64,000 nucleotides of DNA from Acanthosepion pharaonis (lineage: Eukaryota > Mollusca > Cephalopoda > Sepiida > Sepiidae). The position numbers were made by a program, and so were the translations under genes. Below the pieces are notes generated by a model. The model was not told the DNA's origin. It saw nothing but the letters and a program-made list of their open reading frames with translations, and did not search any database. Shown here one piece after another: positions 29,741 through 40,489 of this stretch. The stretch spans positions 4,662,501 through 4,726,500 of the forward strand of contig CAHIKZ030001813.1 in the NCBI GenBank assembly GCA_903632075.3, given 5' to 3'. The stretch's first letter is position 1; each line of letters begins with the position of its first letter.

Positions 29741-30085
29741 TGAAAAATAAAACCTGTGTATTCAAGTTAGGTAAAAGACGAGAAACTGGGAGTTATTTTA
29801 TAGGGACAAGGGATGAGGAAGATTGCCAAAGCAGAGTATTGCGAAGGATAGTGAATTACTTGTTTGGAGACACAAGAGAAAAATCAGAAACGATGGAAGC
29901 GGGCAAAATTGGAATTGAAGGAATAGAAATATAGGGACAGCCGTGAATAAAAAAAGCTTATGTAATTTAGAGATGAGAATTTACTCGAAGAATATTGAAT
30001 CAATTCCAGGGTTTGCTGCTAGAAAAATTTGTTCGCTGTGTCCTGCGAGAAAATTTTCAAGTACCTTAATATCTTTATAAGCCTT
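29741..30085. other. No recognised feature
   Basis: A short frame extends to 29934 without recognisable motifs. Confidence 0.4.
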
Positions 30086-30089
30086 CTCT

Positions 30090-30600
30090 TCGTCCATGCA
30101 TTTGATATTGCTGCTACAACTGACCTGATGCTCTTGCTATACATCTAGAGATTCTTGATAAAAAAAGGATCTGTAATTCTATTGGTCATGATATTGGTAC
30201 TTCAGCCATTTTCCCACCGCCGTAATTTGGCTTAGCCATGCCTTCTATTAATACTTTCATGGTAATTGTTCTGATGAGCTTTCTTCTTTGGTACCTCGAC
30301 TTGACGAAGTTAAGCGCAGTATTTAATTGGCAGCTTGGTTTCATCAGTTTACAGTTGAAATTGCTAAAGGTAACCGTAAGTTCTATGCTAACAGTTTCTT
30401 CTCTCGCACTACTCGCTGGTGCAAATCTCTTCTGGCTTCTTCCTTTCAAGACAACTTTGATCTTCAAAAATGTTATATGCATCTTCTGTCTGCTTGAATC
30501 CTATTCTTTTATTCTTATCTCTGTTTTTTTCCCTTTCAGTAACTCTTTGCATCTTAGTTGCTTTATCGCCTTTCTTGGCTTGGAAATATTAAAAAAGTAT
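30090..30600 (+). mobile_element. Jockey/CR1-like LINE ORF2 3' region (family B)
   Basis: Shares blocks with 48480-49352: tcttgataaaaaaaggatct (L-D-x-x-Q-K-R), cttcagccattttcccaccg (shared exactly with 48674), ttctgatgagctttcttctt, ttacagttgaaattgctaaa, aacagtttcttctctcgcac (N-S-F-F-S-R-T) and cttcctttcaagacaacttt (terminal region), then a degraded tail to about 30590 (ttgcatcttagttgc, gcctttcttggct). The 180-residue hydrophobic frame from 30238 runs across it in the wrong frame and is not a gene. Confidence 0.65.
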
Positions 30601-30824
30601 GTTCTGTTTGTTGATTTAGTCTTCTGTCGTATATTAATGTTCCCAGTCGATTCATTCGAAGGTAAGGACAACCTCACAAGGGTTATTATTCTTGTTGTTT
30701 TGTTATTACTTGATTTTACGACATGTCAACAATCCACAGGGATTGTACCCATGAAGATAATCGTAAAATTGATCAAGTAAAACGTTGTGATAACAACCAA
30801 CGCAAAAACAAAATCGGATATGTA

Positions 30825-31240
30825 AAAATCTCGGAGTGAATACCAAATTATATAAAAGTCTAGGATTGAAGACTAGATTATATAAATTTCTATGAGTGAA
30901 GACTAAATTATAGAAAACTGTTGCAGTGATGACGTAATTAGCTAAAATACTAGATTATATAAAACTCTCTGAGTGAAGACCGGATTATGTAATATTATGT
31001 GAGTGAAGACTAAATTACATAAAATGTTATAGTGAGGACGATATTATGTAAAACTCTAGGAATGTTGCCTAGATTATATACAAGTCTTAGAGTGAAAACT
31101 ATATAATATAAGATTGTTGGAGTCTAAATAAATAATATAAACTTGTCGCAGTGAAGATGATATTATAGAAAATAATTGGAGTGAAGACTAGATTACATAA
31201 ATCTTTAGGAGTGAAGACGAGATTATTTAAAGTTTTAGAG
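30825..31240. repeat. Minisatellite, ~34-bp unit, about 12 copies
   Basis: Repeats of the theme gagtgaagactagattatat then aaaa-ctctag with unit lengths of about 30-37 bp. Units diverge by substitutions and small indels. The period and A/T-rich units rule out a CRISPR reading. No link to a mobile element is visible here. Confidence 0.85.
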
Positions 31241-31379
31241 ACTTTGCGCCGATAATACGCTGAAGCAATTTGCTAATCAAATATTTTATGGTGTTTTGCT
31301 GTATTTATATTGCAAAGTGTTTTTCAGGATTTTGTTATATAATGATTTAAGCTTAAATATTGAACTTTTGATTAATATC

Positions 31380-31470
31380 ATATATATATATACATACATA
31401 TATACATATATATATTACGTACATATATATATATATGTGTGTGTGTGCGCGTGCATATGCGCATATAAAA
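31380..31470. repeat. TA/TACA-rich and TG microsatellite patch
   Basis: Interrupted TA repeats (31380-31435) followed by TG/CG repeats. Confidence 0.85.
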
Positions 31471-31474
31471 GTGC

Positions 31475-31975
31475 GTGTGCTTGTATAAGTAGGCACATTC
31501 ATTCTGTTGTATGGACTTTCATTATCAGTGCACAATTGTCTTCTTTTTTCGCTAGATGATTTGTCATTCTGTCACTTTTGGGATTTGTTCCACTCAGTTT
31601 TCGTAAGCGAGTTAGGCAAACTAAATTTGCAAACATCAGTTTTTCAATAGTAAAATAAAGAAGATGTCGAAACCCAGACTACGTCTTGACGGAATCAAAT
31701 TATATTTCAACTTCAGATTATTTACAAATCAGGTAGCACCTGTTATTTTATTTTTCAGCTCATTTATATTTCGAAATTATCTAGTCTTGGTTTCTGTAAA
31801 ATATTACTAAACTATATCCAAAAATGCTTACACGTAATTTTTTACTAATTTTCATCCTATACTAAGCCAATTCCCACTCAAAGTAGAGGAATTCAGAAGG
31901 CTTTGTTGTGTGAGCGGTAAAAATAAGAGGTGCAGTTCATGCGGATATGTGTTAAATATAATGTTTAACCCAAGA
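31475..31975. other. No recognisable feature
   Basis: Unassigned AT-rich DNA. Confidence 0.45.
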
Positions 31976-31979
31976 CTAG

Positions 31980-33500
31980 GAGAGCTTATGTTTTTAGTAG
32001 TCGGGAAAGCATCCTTCTGAAATTCTGTTCCAAAAATAAACAGTTTTTAGAAAAAGCAATCTTAGTGGAACTTGCTCCTTACTAAAGGGGGGGGATACAA
32101 ACGGAATGAGGGTGGTTCGCCTCAATGTACCGGTTTGGCAGGTTTTAGCTGGGTGGGTTAGAGTTGGTGGAACTAAAGTATGTAGCTCGCTTGAACACTT
32201 TTCATGCAAATAGCGGTAGAATAACGGGAAACTTGTATCATTTCTTCTGTTGTGAAAGGTTTGTAAGGTGGAAAACGGTTAATCACCCACAATGCTGTGT
32301 AGACGTTTTTTTGGACTAAAGACTGGCAGGAAAAAGAACACAAGCCCAGATGCATTTCCAACTATGGTATCAGTATTCCATATCGTTTCTGATCTGGACC
32401 TGGATCTTGGACTATAGAGCATAGCAGGAGGACTTAGGTACTTGCAGGTGCGGTACAGGTCTGAGGTGTTCAAGACATTCAAAGCAAGAGGACCCTCTTC
32501 GGGAGTTCACCTTGCCTTGATTAACTAACGAGAACACGCGTTCATTGCAGTAGACGGAAATTTAGAGTTATTGAATGTGATCATCCAGTTCCCACCCACC
32601 ATTGATTTGCTACAACTAGGTGAGATGGGAGATCAGTTGAGAGGCTAAGGTCCTCTAAAGTTTTGGAGGTGCACCCATTTACCGTTGTTCATCATAAATC
32701 TTCACAAGAGATCAGTGTATGCTCTTAGTCAGTCAAGCAGCTATGTTCCATGCGTGATACACCCTTAGGCGATCATTTCGACTGATGAGGTTGTCAGTAG
32801 GTTGCCATTTATTTCTGCGGTAGATCAGTTGCTATTCAAGGCAATAGAACCCAGTCTCTTTTGCTATTTACCCATAAGAAGAGGATTCATACCTTTCCTA
32901 AAGATATTAGCACGTAATGGATTCGATTGGAATTCGAACTCGGCTCTCAGATTCCTCAATCCGAACCGCTATCAATTACTACACCATGCATTTTCATGCA
33001 CTTGGACAGATCATTAATATAAAGCAGGAAGAGTGTTCGACCGAGAAGCGAACCTTGTGTCCGTCTGCATTGATTTCATGGGCCAAGAAGGACTGGATAT
33101 TAAAGTCTACTTTTATAGGAAGGACTTGATAATTGAAGAAACACTACCACTGATACCATAGATGGGGAGTTTGTGTAACAAACTCTTATGCCTCACCTTG
33201 TCAAAGGCCTTGAATATATCTAATGTGTTCGTCATCGTTATGTGTCTATTGCCTAATGCTTCGCTGATTCTGAGAGTAATGCAAATTGAGATATCAACAA
33301 TGGGCCAAACATATTGAAATCCGTATCGTTTATCGCTGACGATGTTGTCTTTGTTGATGACAGCTTCAAAGAATTTACAGATGACACAAAGGAGTGTGAT
33401 GGGACAATATTTTAAATATGAGCGCTCATTCATGAAAACTGAGCATAAACTTTACCCCTTCGATATGTGACACTATTTGTTACTGGTAAATAATAGTAAG
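31980..33500 (-). mobile_element. Jockey-like LINE with reverse transcriptase remnant, interrupted by a SINE
   Basis: Longest LINE remnant in the window. On the minus strand, 33433-33113 is open and reads ICKFFEAVINKDNIVSDKRY, GFQYV, then TNTLDIFKAFDKVRHKSLLH (RT palm with the first catalytic Asp, here in L-D-I-F-K-A-F-D) and KLPIYGISGSVSSII. Next is QGSLLGRTLFLLYINDLSK (about 33073-33015; RT motif Q-G-S-x-L-G-P), where a SINE interrupts (32768-33005). Downstream traces resemble the D-x-x-S-D-L and W-G-x-x-W region; the Y-A-D-D box is not seen. The C-terminus at 32209-31994 reads HEKCSSELHTLVPPT and LKTVYFWNRISEGCFPDY. Confidence 0.75.
32768..33005 (-). repeat. tRNA-type SINE inserted in LINE RT
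   Basis: Minus strand: tgcatggtgtagtaattgat (box A region), tcggattgaggaatctgaga, gccgagttcgaattccaatc (box B), gaatccattacgtgctaata, tgaatcctcttcttatggg, then the tail tagcaaaagagactgggttc and gccttgaatagcaactgatc. It sits directly after the L-Y-I-N-D-L codons of the host LINE. It is younger than the LINE it interrupts. Confidence 0.68.
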
Positions 33501-33727
33501 ACTTTTTGGATGGCAGGAAAGACATTAGTGAAACGGAAAAGTACGAGGAAGAGGAAAAAAGTCAAACAGTTATGTCCTGACCCCAAAAAGAAGAGGTATT
33601 GAGAAAAATGTTATGTAAAAATTAGCTCGTGGGAAGTGTTATAAGGGAATGCCCCACTCTACCTATTACCTATTGTGGACTGATTATATCAGTAAATATC
33701 TATAGTGTACACAGGATATACCTGAGA
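33501..33727. other. No recognised feature
   Basis: Short stretch between the LINE and a SINE dimer; nothing seen. Confidence 0.4.
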
Positions 33728-34192
33728 CTTGCTTCAGCAATTAGTTGGAGATTTATCTCCAGCTAAGCTGATCGAATTCTTTGCCTTCGGGCGGAGAGGT
33801 TGTAGACAGCTACCCGACCCCGTGTATACTGGGTCTACAGGGACTTTTTGCCCGAGTCTACGGGCTCGGATACCCCACGTTAAATTCGGCCTTGTGTCCC
33901 ACCTGACCGTGTGAGGCTGTTGGCAAATATGCTTGCTTCGGCAATTAGTTGGAGATTCGTCTCCAGCTGGTCGAACCTTCTGCCTTTGGGCATAGAGGAA
34001 CCCAGACGAGGCTATGCTGAAGGGCAGAGTCTCGTCTGGGGTGGTAGAGAGCTACCTAACCCCGTGTTTACGGGGCCTACGGGGTATTTTTGCCCGAGCC
34101 TACGGAATCGGTTTTACCCCGCCTTAAAAATGGCCTTGTGTCACATCTTGTCTCGCGGGGAGGCAAGGTAAATATTCTTGCTTCGGGAATTA
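33728..34192 (+). repeat. Tandem dimer of a GC-rich SINE with a threefold junction repeat
   Basis: Two related monomers, 33744-33931 and 33948-34176, separated and flanked by three near-identical 16-mers: cttgcttcagcaatta (33728), cttgcttcggcaatta (33932) and cttgcttcgggaatta (34177). Each monomer has ttggagat-tcgtctccagct, a gcctttgggcagag-like region, cccgtgtttacggggcctac, tttttgcccgagcctacgg and ggccttgtgtcaca. Monomer 1 lacks the aacccagacgaggctatgct segment present in monomer 2. The architecture is consistent with target repeat-monomer-target repeat-monomer-target repeat. Confidence 0.75.
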
Positions 34193-35570
34193 CTAGCCTG
34201 CTAACCGATTCTCTGACTTTCAGTAGTGTATTCTCTTTTACAAAAACGTCTCTTTCTTTCATCTACGCCTGTGTTGCTGTTCCTTTCACTCGAGTTCCAC
34301 CTTTGTCTGTTTGTAACTTCTTTAAAAACACAACAGACATACTAATAAACTATCATGAGAAATGGTGAAGATAAGATTTTGTTTCTCATAAAGCCGAAAT
34401 TTCTAAAAGCACACACAAAAAAAACAACAATTAATTTTTATGATGGGGACATATGGCGATATTTTGACATTTGATGTATGGTCGGTGTTATGAGTGCTAA
34501 TCGTGAAACCAAAGCTGGAGAGAATCGGATAAGATTTAGAGAAACATAATTTAGTGATAAAGGTTTTCTTTGGAGAATGTCTCTGATGGGATTCAAAGGA
34601 AGAGGAGGCCATCTGCTTTGTGTTCAATTTTAAGACGAGGAAAAATCCAACACTTATTTCGGAAAATTTGCTCGTAAGACGATAAGCTTGGTATGATAAT
34701 TCTTTTGATTAACGAACATGGAATTAATCTTCGCTGGTCGGAGGGTGACCGAGGTAGCAGGCGCAGATGAAACACCAAGGAATTTGGAGGAGCTGGCCAC
34801 GCCCACTGAGGAGTATTAGTGGGAGATCCTAAGAAGAGAAGGAAGAGGTTATAGTGCGGGTTAATGCCTACGACCATCACTCGTGGAAAAGGGGACTCCC
34901 AAATTAAGACGTAATTAATTCTCAGAGCCCAGACATTGGAGAAAGAGTTCTTTGTGGCAGGTAGAGAAAATACTGGATACGCAGCCACTTGAAGTCAGAA
35001 ATCAGATCGATCAAATAGATCGTTCCAGCCACAGGACGCAAGACACCCCACGTGACTGACTATCAAGGATAACCTTCGACTCCAGCCTTGTGCCAAACTT
35101 CAACAAGTCAGCAAAACAGACTTAACCAAGTGAACAAAGTGTCGCGTCTGACGTGCGAATTCCTAGACCTTAACAACACTTAACCAACTGTTGTACGACG
35201 GACTTTATATAAAAATAGGATTTATTTTTTGTTTTATTTGAGTGTTATTTTCTTTGTTAAGACCCATAAAAGTTGGAGAATACAACAGAAAAATGTTGCT
35301 TCTGCTACGACTTTGTATCTCCAGAATTAGGCGTAAACAACATGAAAGTATGGGTCCAAACTGCTTTGTATCAACGGTTCAGCGTCCTCCTGATGGTATA
35401 TGGGCAATAACGCCTTCGCATACGTTGGAGCCCTTGCTAGCACTAAAAGCTCCTTTAAATCCCGCAACCTAACAAAGTATTCTCGCTGACCACATGTCTT
35501 AATTTATTACGACGGCCCATCCTTTGGTGCTTACGTCGAGTAGAACAACACACAGTAATAAAAATAAAAA
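34193..35570. other. No recognised gene
   Basis: Frames at 34593-34988 (minus, 131 residues) and 35242-35472 (plus) are the longest but show no recognisable motif. The stretch is less AT-rich than its surroundings (about 34700-35180), which could mean an unrecognised repeat. Confidence 0.35.
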
Positions 35571-35574
35571 AAAA

Positions 35575-35815
35575 TAGTTGCAGATTGTTTCAAGCAATGA
35601 AGCAACGTATTTTCTATGTTAAAGTAGCTTCTGCAGTCATTGGATCTCAATCCCATATAACCTCTTTTGGATGAGCTGCAAACAGATTCAAATCCGGAAG
35701 GTGCAGTCAACCAATGTAGAAGAATTGCGGGGTGCCATATTAAGAGCATGGACGCAAGTTTCCGAAGAGCATCGTCGAGTCCAAAATTAGACAGTTCTAA
35801 AAGAAAAAAAGGTAT
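35575..35815 (+). mobile_element. Tc1-like transposase C-terminal fragment
   Basis: Broken frames give LDLNPI, a stop, and LLDELQ (the D-L-N-P-I-E-H-L-W-D-E-L motif that follows the last catalytic residue of Tc1-like transposases), then KQIQIRKVQSTNVEELRGAI and LRAWTQVSEEHRRVQN (the R-x-x-x-P-x-N-x-x-E-L-x-x-A-L-x-x-E-W C-terminus). No TIR seen. Only the end of the gene survives. Confidence 0.65.
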
Positions 35816-35972
35816 TCAACCGATTCTAGAAAAGCGATGAGTAAGTGCATACGAAGTGTATTTAGATTTAATGTATTTCAGACTTAATTTACTAAATTCA
35901 ATCGAAATTTTTTGCCTTTCGTTAAAGGAGACAGTATCTTAAATTGTATTTAAAATATCTAATATGTATACT

Positions 35973-36075
35973 AAAAAAAAAAAAAAAACAAACAACAACA
36001 ACAACAACAATAATAATAATAATAATAATAATATAATCATAATAATAATAATAATAACAATAATAATAATAGTAA
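35973..36075. repeat. A-rich and (AAC/AAT)n microsatellite
   Basis: A16 followed by AAC repeats and then interrupted AAT/ATA repeats. Confidence 0.9.
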
Positions 36076-36713
36076 GTAATATTTTATACATTATTTCCAG
36101 CTCTTTGTAACCGTTTTACAAATGACGTCGCTTTGTACAAATCGAAAACCAGCACATCAAAAATACCAGGATTTAAGCAACAGACTCTTGCCTACCATAT
36201 TAACAACACCCAGTTCTTGATAATGACTGAGGCGGTCAATAATACTTAAACAATTACAGAACAAAGCGTCGGACAGTTTATCCACAATTTTGATCCGATA
36301 TACATAATTTTAATGAAAAATTAAATAAATTAAAAATCAGACATATATACTACAGTTCAATAGTTTGAATCCAATTCCAGAATTAGCATGGGATTAACTT
36401 GACAGAACAATGAAAAAAATGAAAAAGAGCTCGTAGAGTCATTGAAAAAAAGAATCGAATCAATTATCAAACTCATACTTTTGCAACGAAGGCGAAAACT
36501 TTGTGCTGCAGTAATCAAGGTTAAACGAGGATATTTTGACGAGAGCAAAATTTAATCATAAAACGCTTTTTTCTTTTTGGCATAATAAAATTTGTAATAA
36601 AAAATCATGTCTCACTTTTTTAACCATGTATACTATATTTCTCCTATTTGAAGTACAAAACCACTAGTTTTTGGTCCAATTTAAAAATTACCAGACTTGG
36701 CGTCGAACTTATG

Positions 36714-36716
<3 letters not shown>
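36076..36716. other. No recognisable feature
   Basis: AT-rich DNA without supported features. Confidence 0.45.

Positions 36717-36767
<51 letters not shown>
36717..36767. repeat. (TA)n microsatellite
   Basis: About 25 TA units, then a TG-rich run. Confidence 0.97.
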
Positions 36768-36770
<3 letters not shown>

Positions 36771-37518
36771 TGTGTCTGTGTCTATGTGTGCCTGTGTACT
36801 GTTAGCATTTCACTTCTAGTATAAAGTCGCTGGGGGCCAGACATGACAAAGTAAGGAAGCAGTTGATAAATAAGGTCATGATTCTGCATTATTCGACCAC
36901 TTATCTCTGAGCTACCTGCACGTAGGCATGGGATTCACTTAATATCTTGTCATTTCCCACTTGCAATTCTAAATCCTCTTCTGGTCGCTGCAAGGTCTCA
37001 TAAAAAGTTTCGATGTCGAAAAATCACCTGGCGGGCATGTTTGTGTGTGTGTGTGTCTGTGAGATACTTAAAGATCGTGAGCATTACCATTTTTACTCCC
37101 TGAACCTCTGGATAATTATCATAACATAAACTAAGCGAATAATAATGAAAGCTTCATGTCTTTAGATTTGGGAGGGTTCGCAGTTTTCTACTTTTAAAAC
37201 GTACAAAATACTTTTGTAGAATCATATTAAAAAACACAAAATTCTTGGATCTTTGAAAATCGTTTCTTTCTGACGAAATTCTCTCCCCGGTGTTACAATA
37301 ATTTAAGAGTTCATAGCTAACACTGGAAGATGAACTTAGAATTATAGTAACATTCTTATATCATCATGTTTATCCTATATATGACGTATATGTATTATCT
37401 TCAAATCTGGCAGCAGAAGTAAAAAATAAATAAATAAATAAAAAATAACAGACACATTGTTTATTGACAAGAAGGCAAGTATCATTGAAAATAAACGTTT
37501 TGCTTGCGAATTATCAGA
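36768..37518. other. No recognisable feature
   Basis: Contains a short (GT)n at 37038-37060. The rest is unassigned. Confidence 0.45.
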
Positions 37519-37972
37519 CAGATCATTTGCACAGTATTTACATTAGTCGGATTATTGTCCTCATCTTTGTCGCCATATTTGTCACAACGTTTCGGCCGTT
37601 GTACGCTCCGGCCTTCTTCAAGGACACATGGCACAGTGGATAAAGGCGTTGGTTAGATCCAGTGACAAACCCAAAGAAGGTGAGTTCAATTCCTGGTTAA
37701 GGCAGTGGAGAACTTTCAGAGGGAAAATTAGCAGGAGATAACTGATAACTGACATCCATCAAACATGGCACGTGGAACTAGAACAGTCTACCCCAGTGAT
37801 CCAAATAAAGGGTTCAGTTCGAAATTCCAACCACCTGAAGAAGGCCGGAGCGTACAACGGCCGAAACGTTGTGACAGATATGGCGACAAAGATGAGGACA
37901 ATAGTCCGACTAATGTAAATACTGTACATAATACCTCATCTCAGAAATATAGACAGACTCAGATCATTTGCA
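37519..37972 (+). mobile_element. Fold-back SINE-like element, best copy, 13-bp target duplication
   Basis: Element 37532-37959 is flanked by cagatcatttgca at 37519-37531 and 37960-37972. Arms of about 92 bp (37531-37622 and 37834-37925) are almost perfect inverted repeats, including gtcacaacgtttcggccgtt and its complement aacggccgaaacgttgtgac. The 211-bp centre has a pol III-like head: tggcacagtggataaaggcg (box A, 37627-37646) and gagttcaattcctgg (box B, 37682-37696). The 3' end beyond the right arm is cctcatctcagaaatataga. The target duplication and pol III boxes argue for a retroposon; the arms would give its RNA a long stem. Confidence 0.8.
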
Positions 37973-38073
37973 TAATAACAAATAAACTGATACCAATTAT
38001 TCAAGACTACGTTTGCTAGACCAGCGTTAGTTCTTCCATTAATAAAATATGCATTCCACCTTCAAATACTACA

Positions 38074-38345
38074 GCTTACGACCACATCTCTTTGAAACAT
38101 CGGTCACTGGTTACGATCACCGAATTTAAGCAACGTTAAATTGAGTCAGTATTTAGATGGGTGACCGCTGGGAATACCAAGTGATGCTTGCTTGGATGTG
38201 CGTGTAGTGTAATGGATAATGGAGAGCCGAGTTCCAATTCCTTTTGGTTTCTATATATTCATTTCCACCCAAATACCCTTGAGAAAGATATGAATCCACT
38301 TCTTCCCTCAGCTGTGGATTAATTACTAAGACTAGTATCGCTAAT
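38074..38345 (+). repeat. 5S rRNA/tRNA chimeric SINE, plus orientation
   Basis: 38074-38190 is a nearly full-length 5S rRNA-like module (gcttacgaccacatctcttt start; tttaagcaacgtt box A; tttagatgggtgaccgctgg and gaataccaag box C region). Then comes a tRNA-like module: gtgtagtgtaatggataatg (box A) and gagttccaattccttttgg (box B). The body (catttccacccaaatacccttga-like, agatatgaatccacttctt, agctgtggattaa) matches the other SINEs. Differences from functional 5S, and the fused tRNA module, rule out a real 5S gene. Confidence 0.8.
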
Positions 38346-38466
38346 ACCATCTCTAAAAAGCTTTAAAATATAAAAAAAATATTTTCTGATTTTAAACAAC
38401 TGCAGAGGTTTGATATGCCGTAGAAAAGTAATCAATCCATCAAATGCCTAAGGAAATCTGACTAGT

Positions 38467-38966
38467 CAGTAGGTATAAACTAGCTGTTTTTTTTTAACGT
38501 TGTGTCCCTTCAAGGCGTAGATAATGCGGGTTCCCAGTCTTTCCGTTTTCCATTTTTAATTATTATGAGCATGAGGAAGATAGTGGAGTTATATCGCGTT
38601 GGATTCTCTACGGTTTTGTAATTCATCCTTGCCCTTTTCTTAGATTTTCTTCCATCCAAAGCTTGAGAACATGGCCTCTCTGATATTAAACTTACACTTG
38701 TGCGAGGTTGATAAATAATACATTCAGGCTTTTGCAAAAGGTTTTAGTGCGAAAGTGAATGCAAATGACTAGGCTGAAACTTGAACTCTGTTCAAAATCT
38801 GTTTTCTTTCGGAAAAAGAATTCTTCGAATTTATGTATTAATGTGTGTACGTATTTTTATTTTATATCTAGTTCTGTTCATAACCTTTTAAATATATATA
38901 AATTAGATATATATTTAAAAGGTTATGAACAAAACAGTAGGTATAAACTAGCTGTTTTTTTAACGT
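38467..38966. repeat. ~33-bp direct repeats bracketing 430 bp with an internal inverted repeat
   Basis: The sequence cagtaggtataaactagctg followed by a T run and aacgtt occurs at 38467-38501 and 38935-38966. Just before the second copy lies an inverted repeat, 38875-38898 against 38908-38931 (24-bp arms including tgttcataaccttttaaata), with a 9-nt loop. This could be an element with a terminal hairpin and target duplication, or a local duplication. Confidence 0.6.
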
Positions 38967-38969
38967 TTT

Positions 38970-40095
38970 GATATGTACATTGAAAAATAAAAAAAAATAC
39001 TTTTTTGTTATATGCGTGAAGGGCATGTTTCCTCGGTAATTAAGGGATCTTTCAGTGTCAAGACTGACCAAAAAAATAAAAAGCTCATTTTCTTTTAATG
39101 TAAAATTTGAGATTTTGCAGGAATTTTTTACAAAGAACTTAAAACTATCCATTTTGTATATGACCCCAGGACATAAACATCACTAGTTTAACTCTAAGAC
39201 TTCCCACATCACAACGCCATTCTATAACGTAAAGAAGTTCTTTACAGTTTTCTTAAATTTCTTAGTACTTCTGTTTCTGCTCTTTAGTGATATCAGTGTT
39301 GGTTTGTCTTGAATAAATATCACGATTATTCAGACTAGAATCTTTGCACTAATTGGAATCAATCATGAAGACATTATCGAATTCTGGACAAATTCCATTT
39401 CCCTGATCATATAAAACGTATATAAGCACGACTCCCCGACACAGAAGGAGATGAGTGCGGCATCAGTCTAAAAAAAATCTAAGGAATTTCTTTTTGTTTT
39501 TGTTGATTTTTTAAGAAATGAACCGGGAAACAAAACTAACAGAATGAAGAGGAAGAGAATGTTAGAGGAGAAACATTTAAAAAAAAAAAAAGAAAAAAAG
39601 AAAAGAAAGTAATGATAAAAATAGTTTCCAAACTGATTTATATAAAGATGATCTTATCTGAGAAGGAAATTGAAAAAAGGTTTTATATGAATACTGTGAA
39701 ATGAAATAATAATAATATTAATAATAACATGAAGATGAGTGAGAAACTAATGAAGCCCCTCGAGTAGAACAATGAGATATAATTTTATGGTGCATTAACT
39801 TTTATAGAACGATTAAACATTACCAAACATTTTTTCAAAGATTCAGTGATAAATTTCATACACATTAGCGTATGACAAAAGAAAAGAAGTAAGGCAAATG
39901 GAAACGGAAGACGTGTGTGCATGTGTATGTGTATGTATCAGAGACAAGGAGAGAGAAAGGTTGAGAGATAGGATTAAGGAAGAAATGGATGAAAAAAAAT
40001 GGAAAGAAAATGGCCGAAAACGTTTTGAGAATAAGTGGGTTTGAATAAAATAGGAAGAAAAAGTAAAATCTAAATGAAGTAAATTTTGGGAAATA
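38970..40095. other. No recognised feature
   Basis: A/T- and purine-rich DNA. No gene, TIR or repeat family seen. Confidence 0.45.
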
Positions 40096-40097
40096 TA

Positions 40098-40487
40098 TTT
40101 ACAAGTTTGATTGATTGATTTAATTATTTATGGTTTATCAACCCTTTGCAGGTTACTTAAAACCAGAAAATATTTTTAGATTGTAAGAATGTCTTTTTGG
40201 AGATAATGATAATTTAGAGATACAAGTCTTACTAAGCCATAGCTGGGGAGAGAAGAGGTGGAGTCATATATTTCTTAATGGTGCTTGTGGGTAAATGAAT
40301 ATAAAGAATCCAACTGGAACTGGTACTCAGCTCTCCGATTAAGAATTCTGAGCCATTATCCGTTACACTATTCAAGCTTGCAGTACCTAGTCTTGCCAAT
40401 CAGTCACCCATTTAGGTATTGACCAGACTCAATGTTGCTTAACTTCGGTGACCATATGAGAATCAGAGTTTAAACGCGTAAGCCTTT
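40098..40487 (-). repeat. 5S rRNA/tRNA chimeric SINE, full length, minus
   Basis: On the minus strand the 5S module runs from about 40487 to 40380 (cgaagttaagcaacattgag, aatacctaaatgggtgactg). It is followed by a tRNA-like module (aatagtgtaacggataatgg box A; gctgagtaccagttccagtt box B) and a body (tattcatttacccacaagca, agctatggcttagtaagact, aatctaaaaatattttctgg, ttttaagtaacctgcaaagg). It ends at about 40098 in an aatcaatcaa tail. The repeated ATCA-type 3' end recurs in the tail-only pieces, which suggests the LINE recognition end. Confidence 0.78.
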
Positions 40488-40489
40488 GA

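Noticed and set aside
30238..30780. 180-codon hydrophobic open frame, the longest in the window
   Set aside because: It runs across a decayed jockey-like LINE in a frame that does not match the LINE protein, and beyond it. The hydrophobicity comes from T-rich sequence. No domain, signal or splice context.
30825..31240. Possible CRISPR-like array
   Set aside because: Units are degenerate, directly abutting and lack unique spacers. Eukaryotic minisatellite.
38074..38190. Functional 5S rRNA gene
   Set aside because: Many substitutions in stems, no terminator T run after position ~120, and direct fusion to a tRNA-like module and SINE tail.
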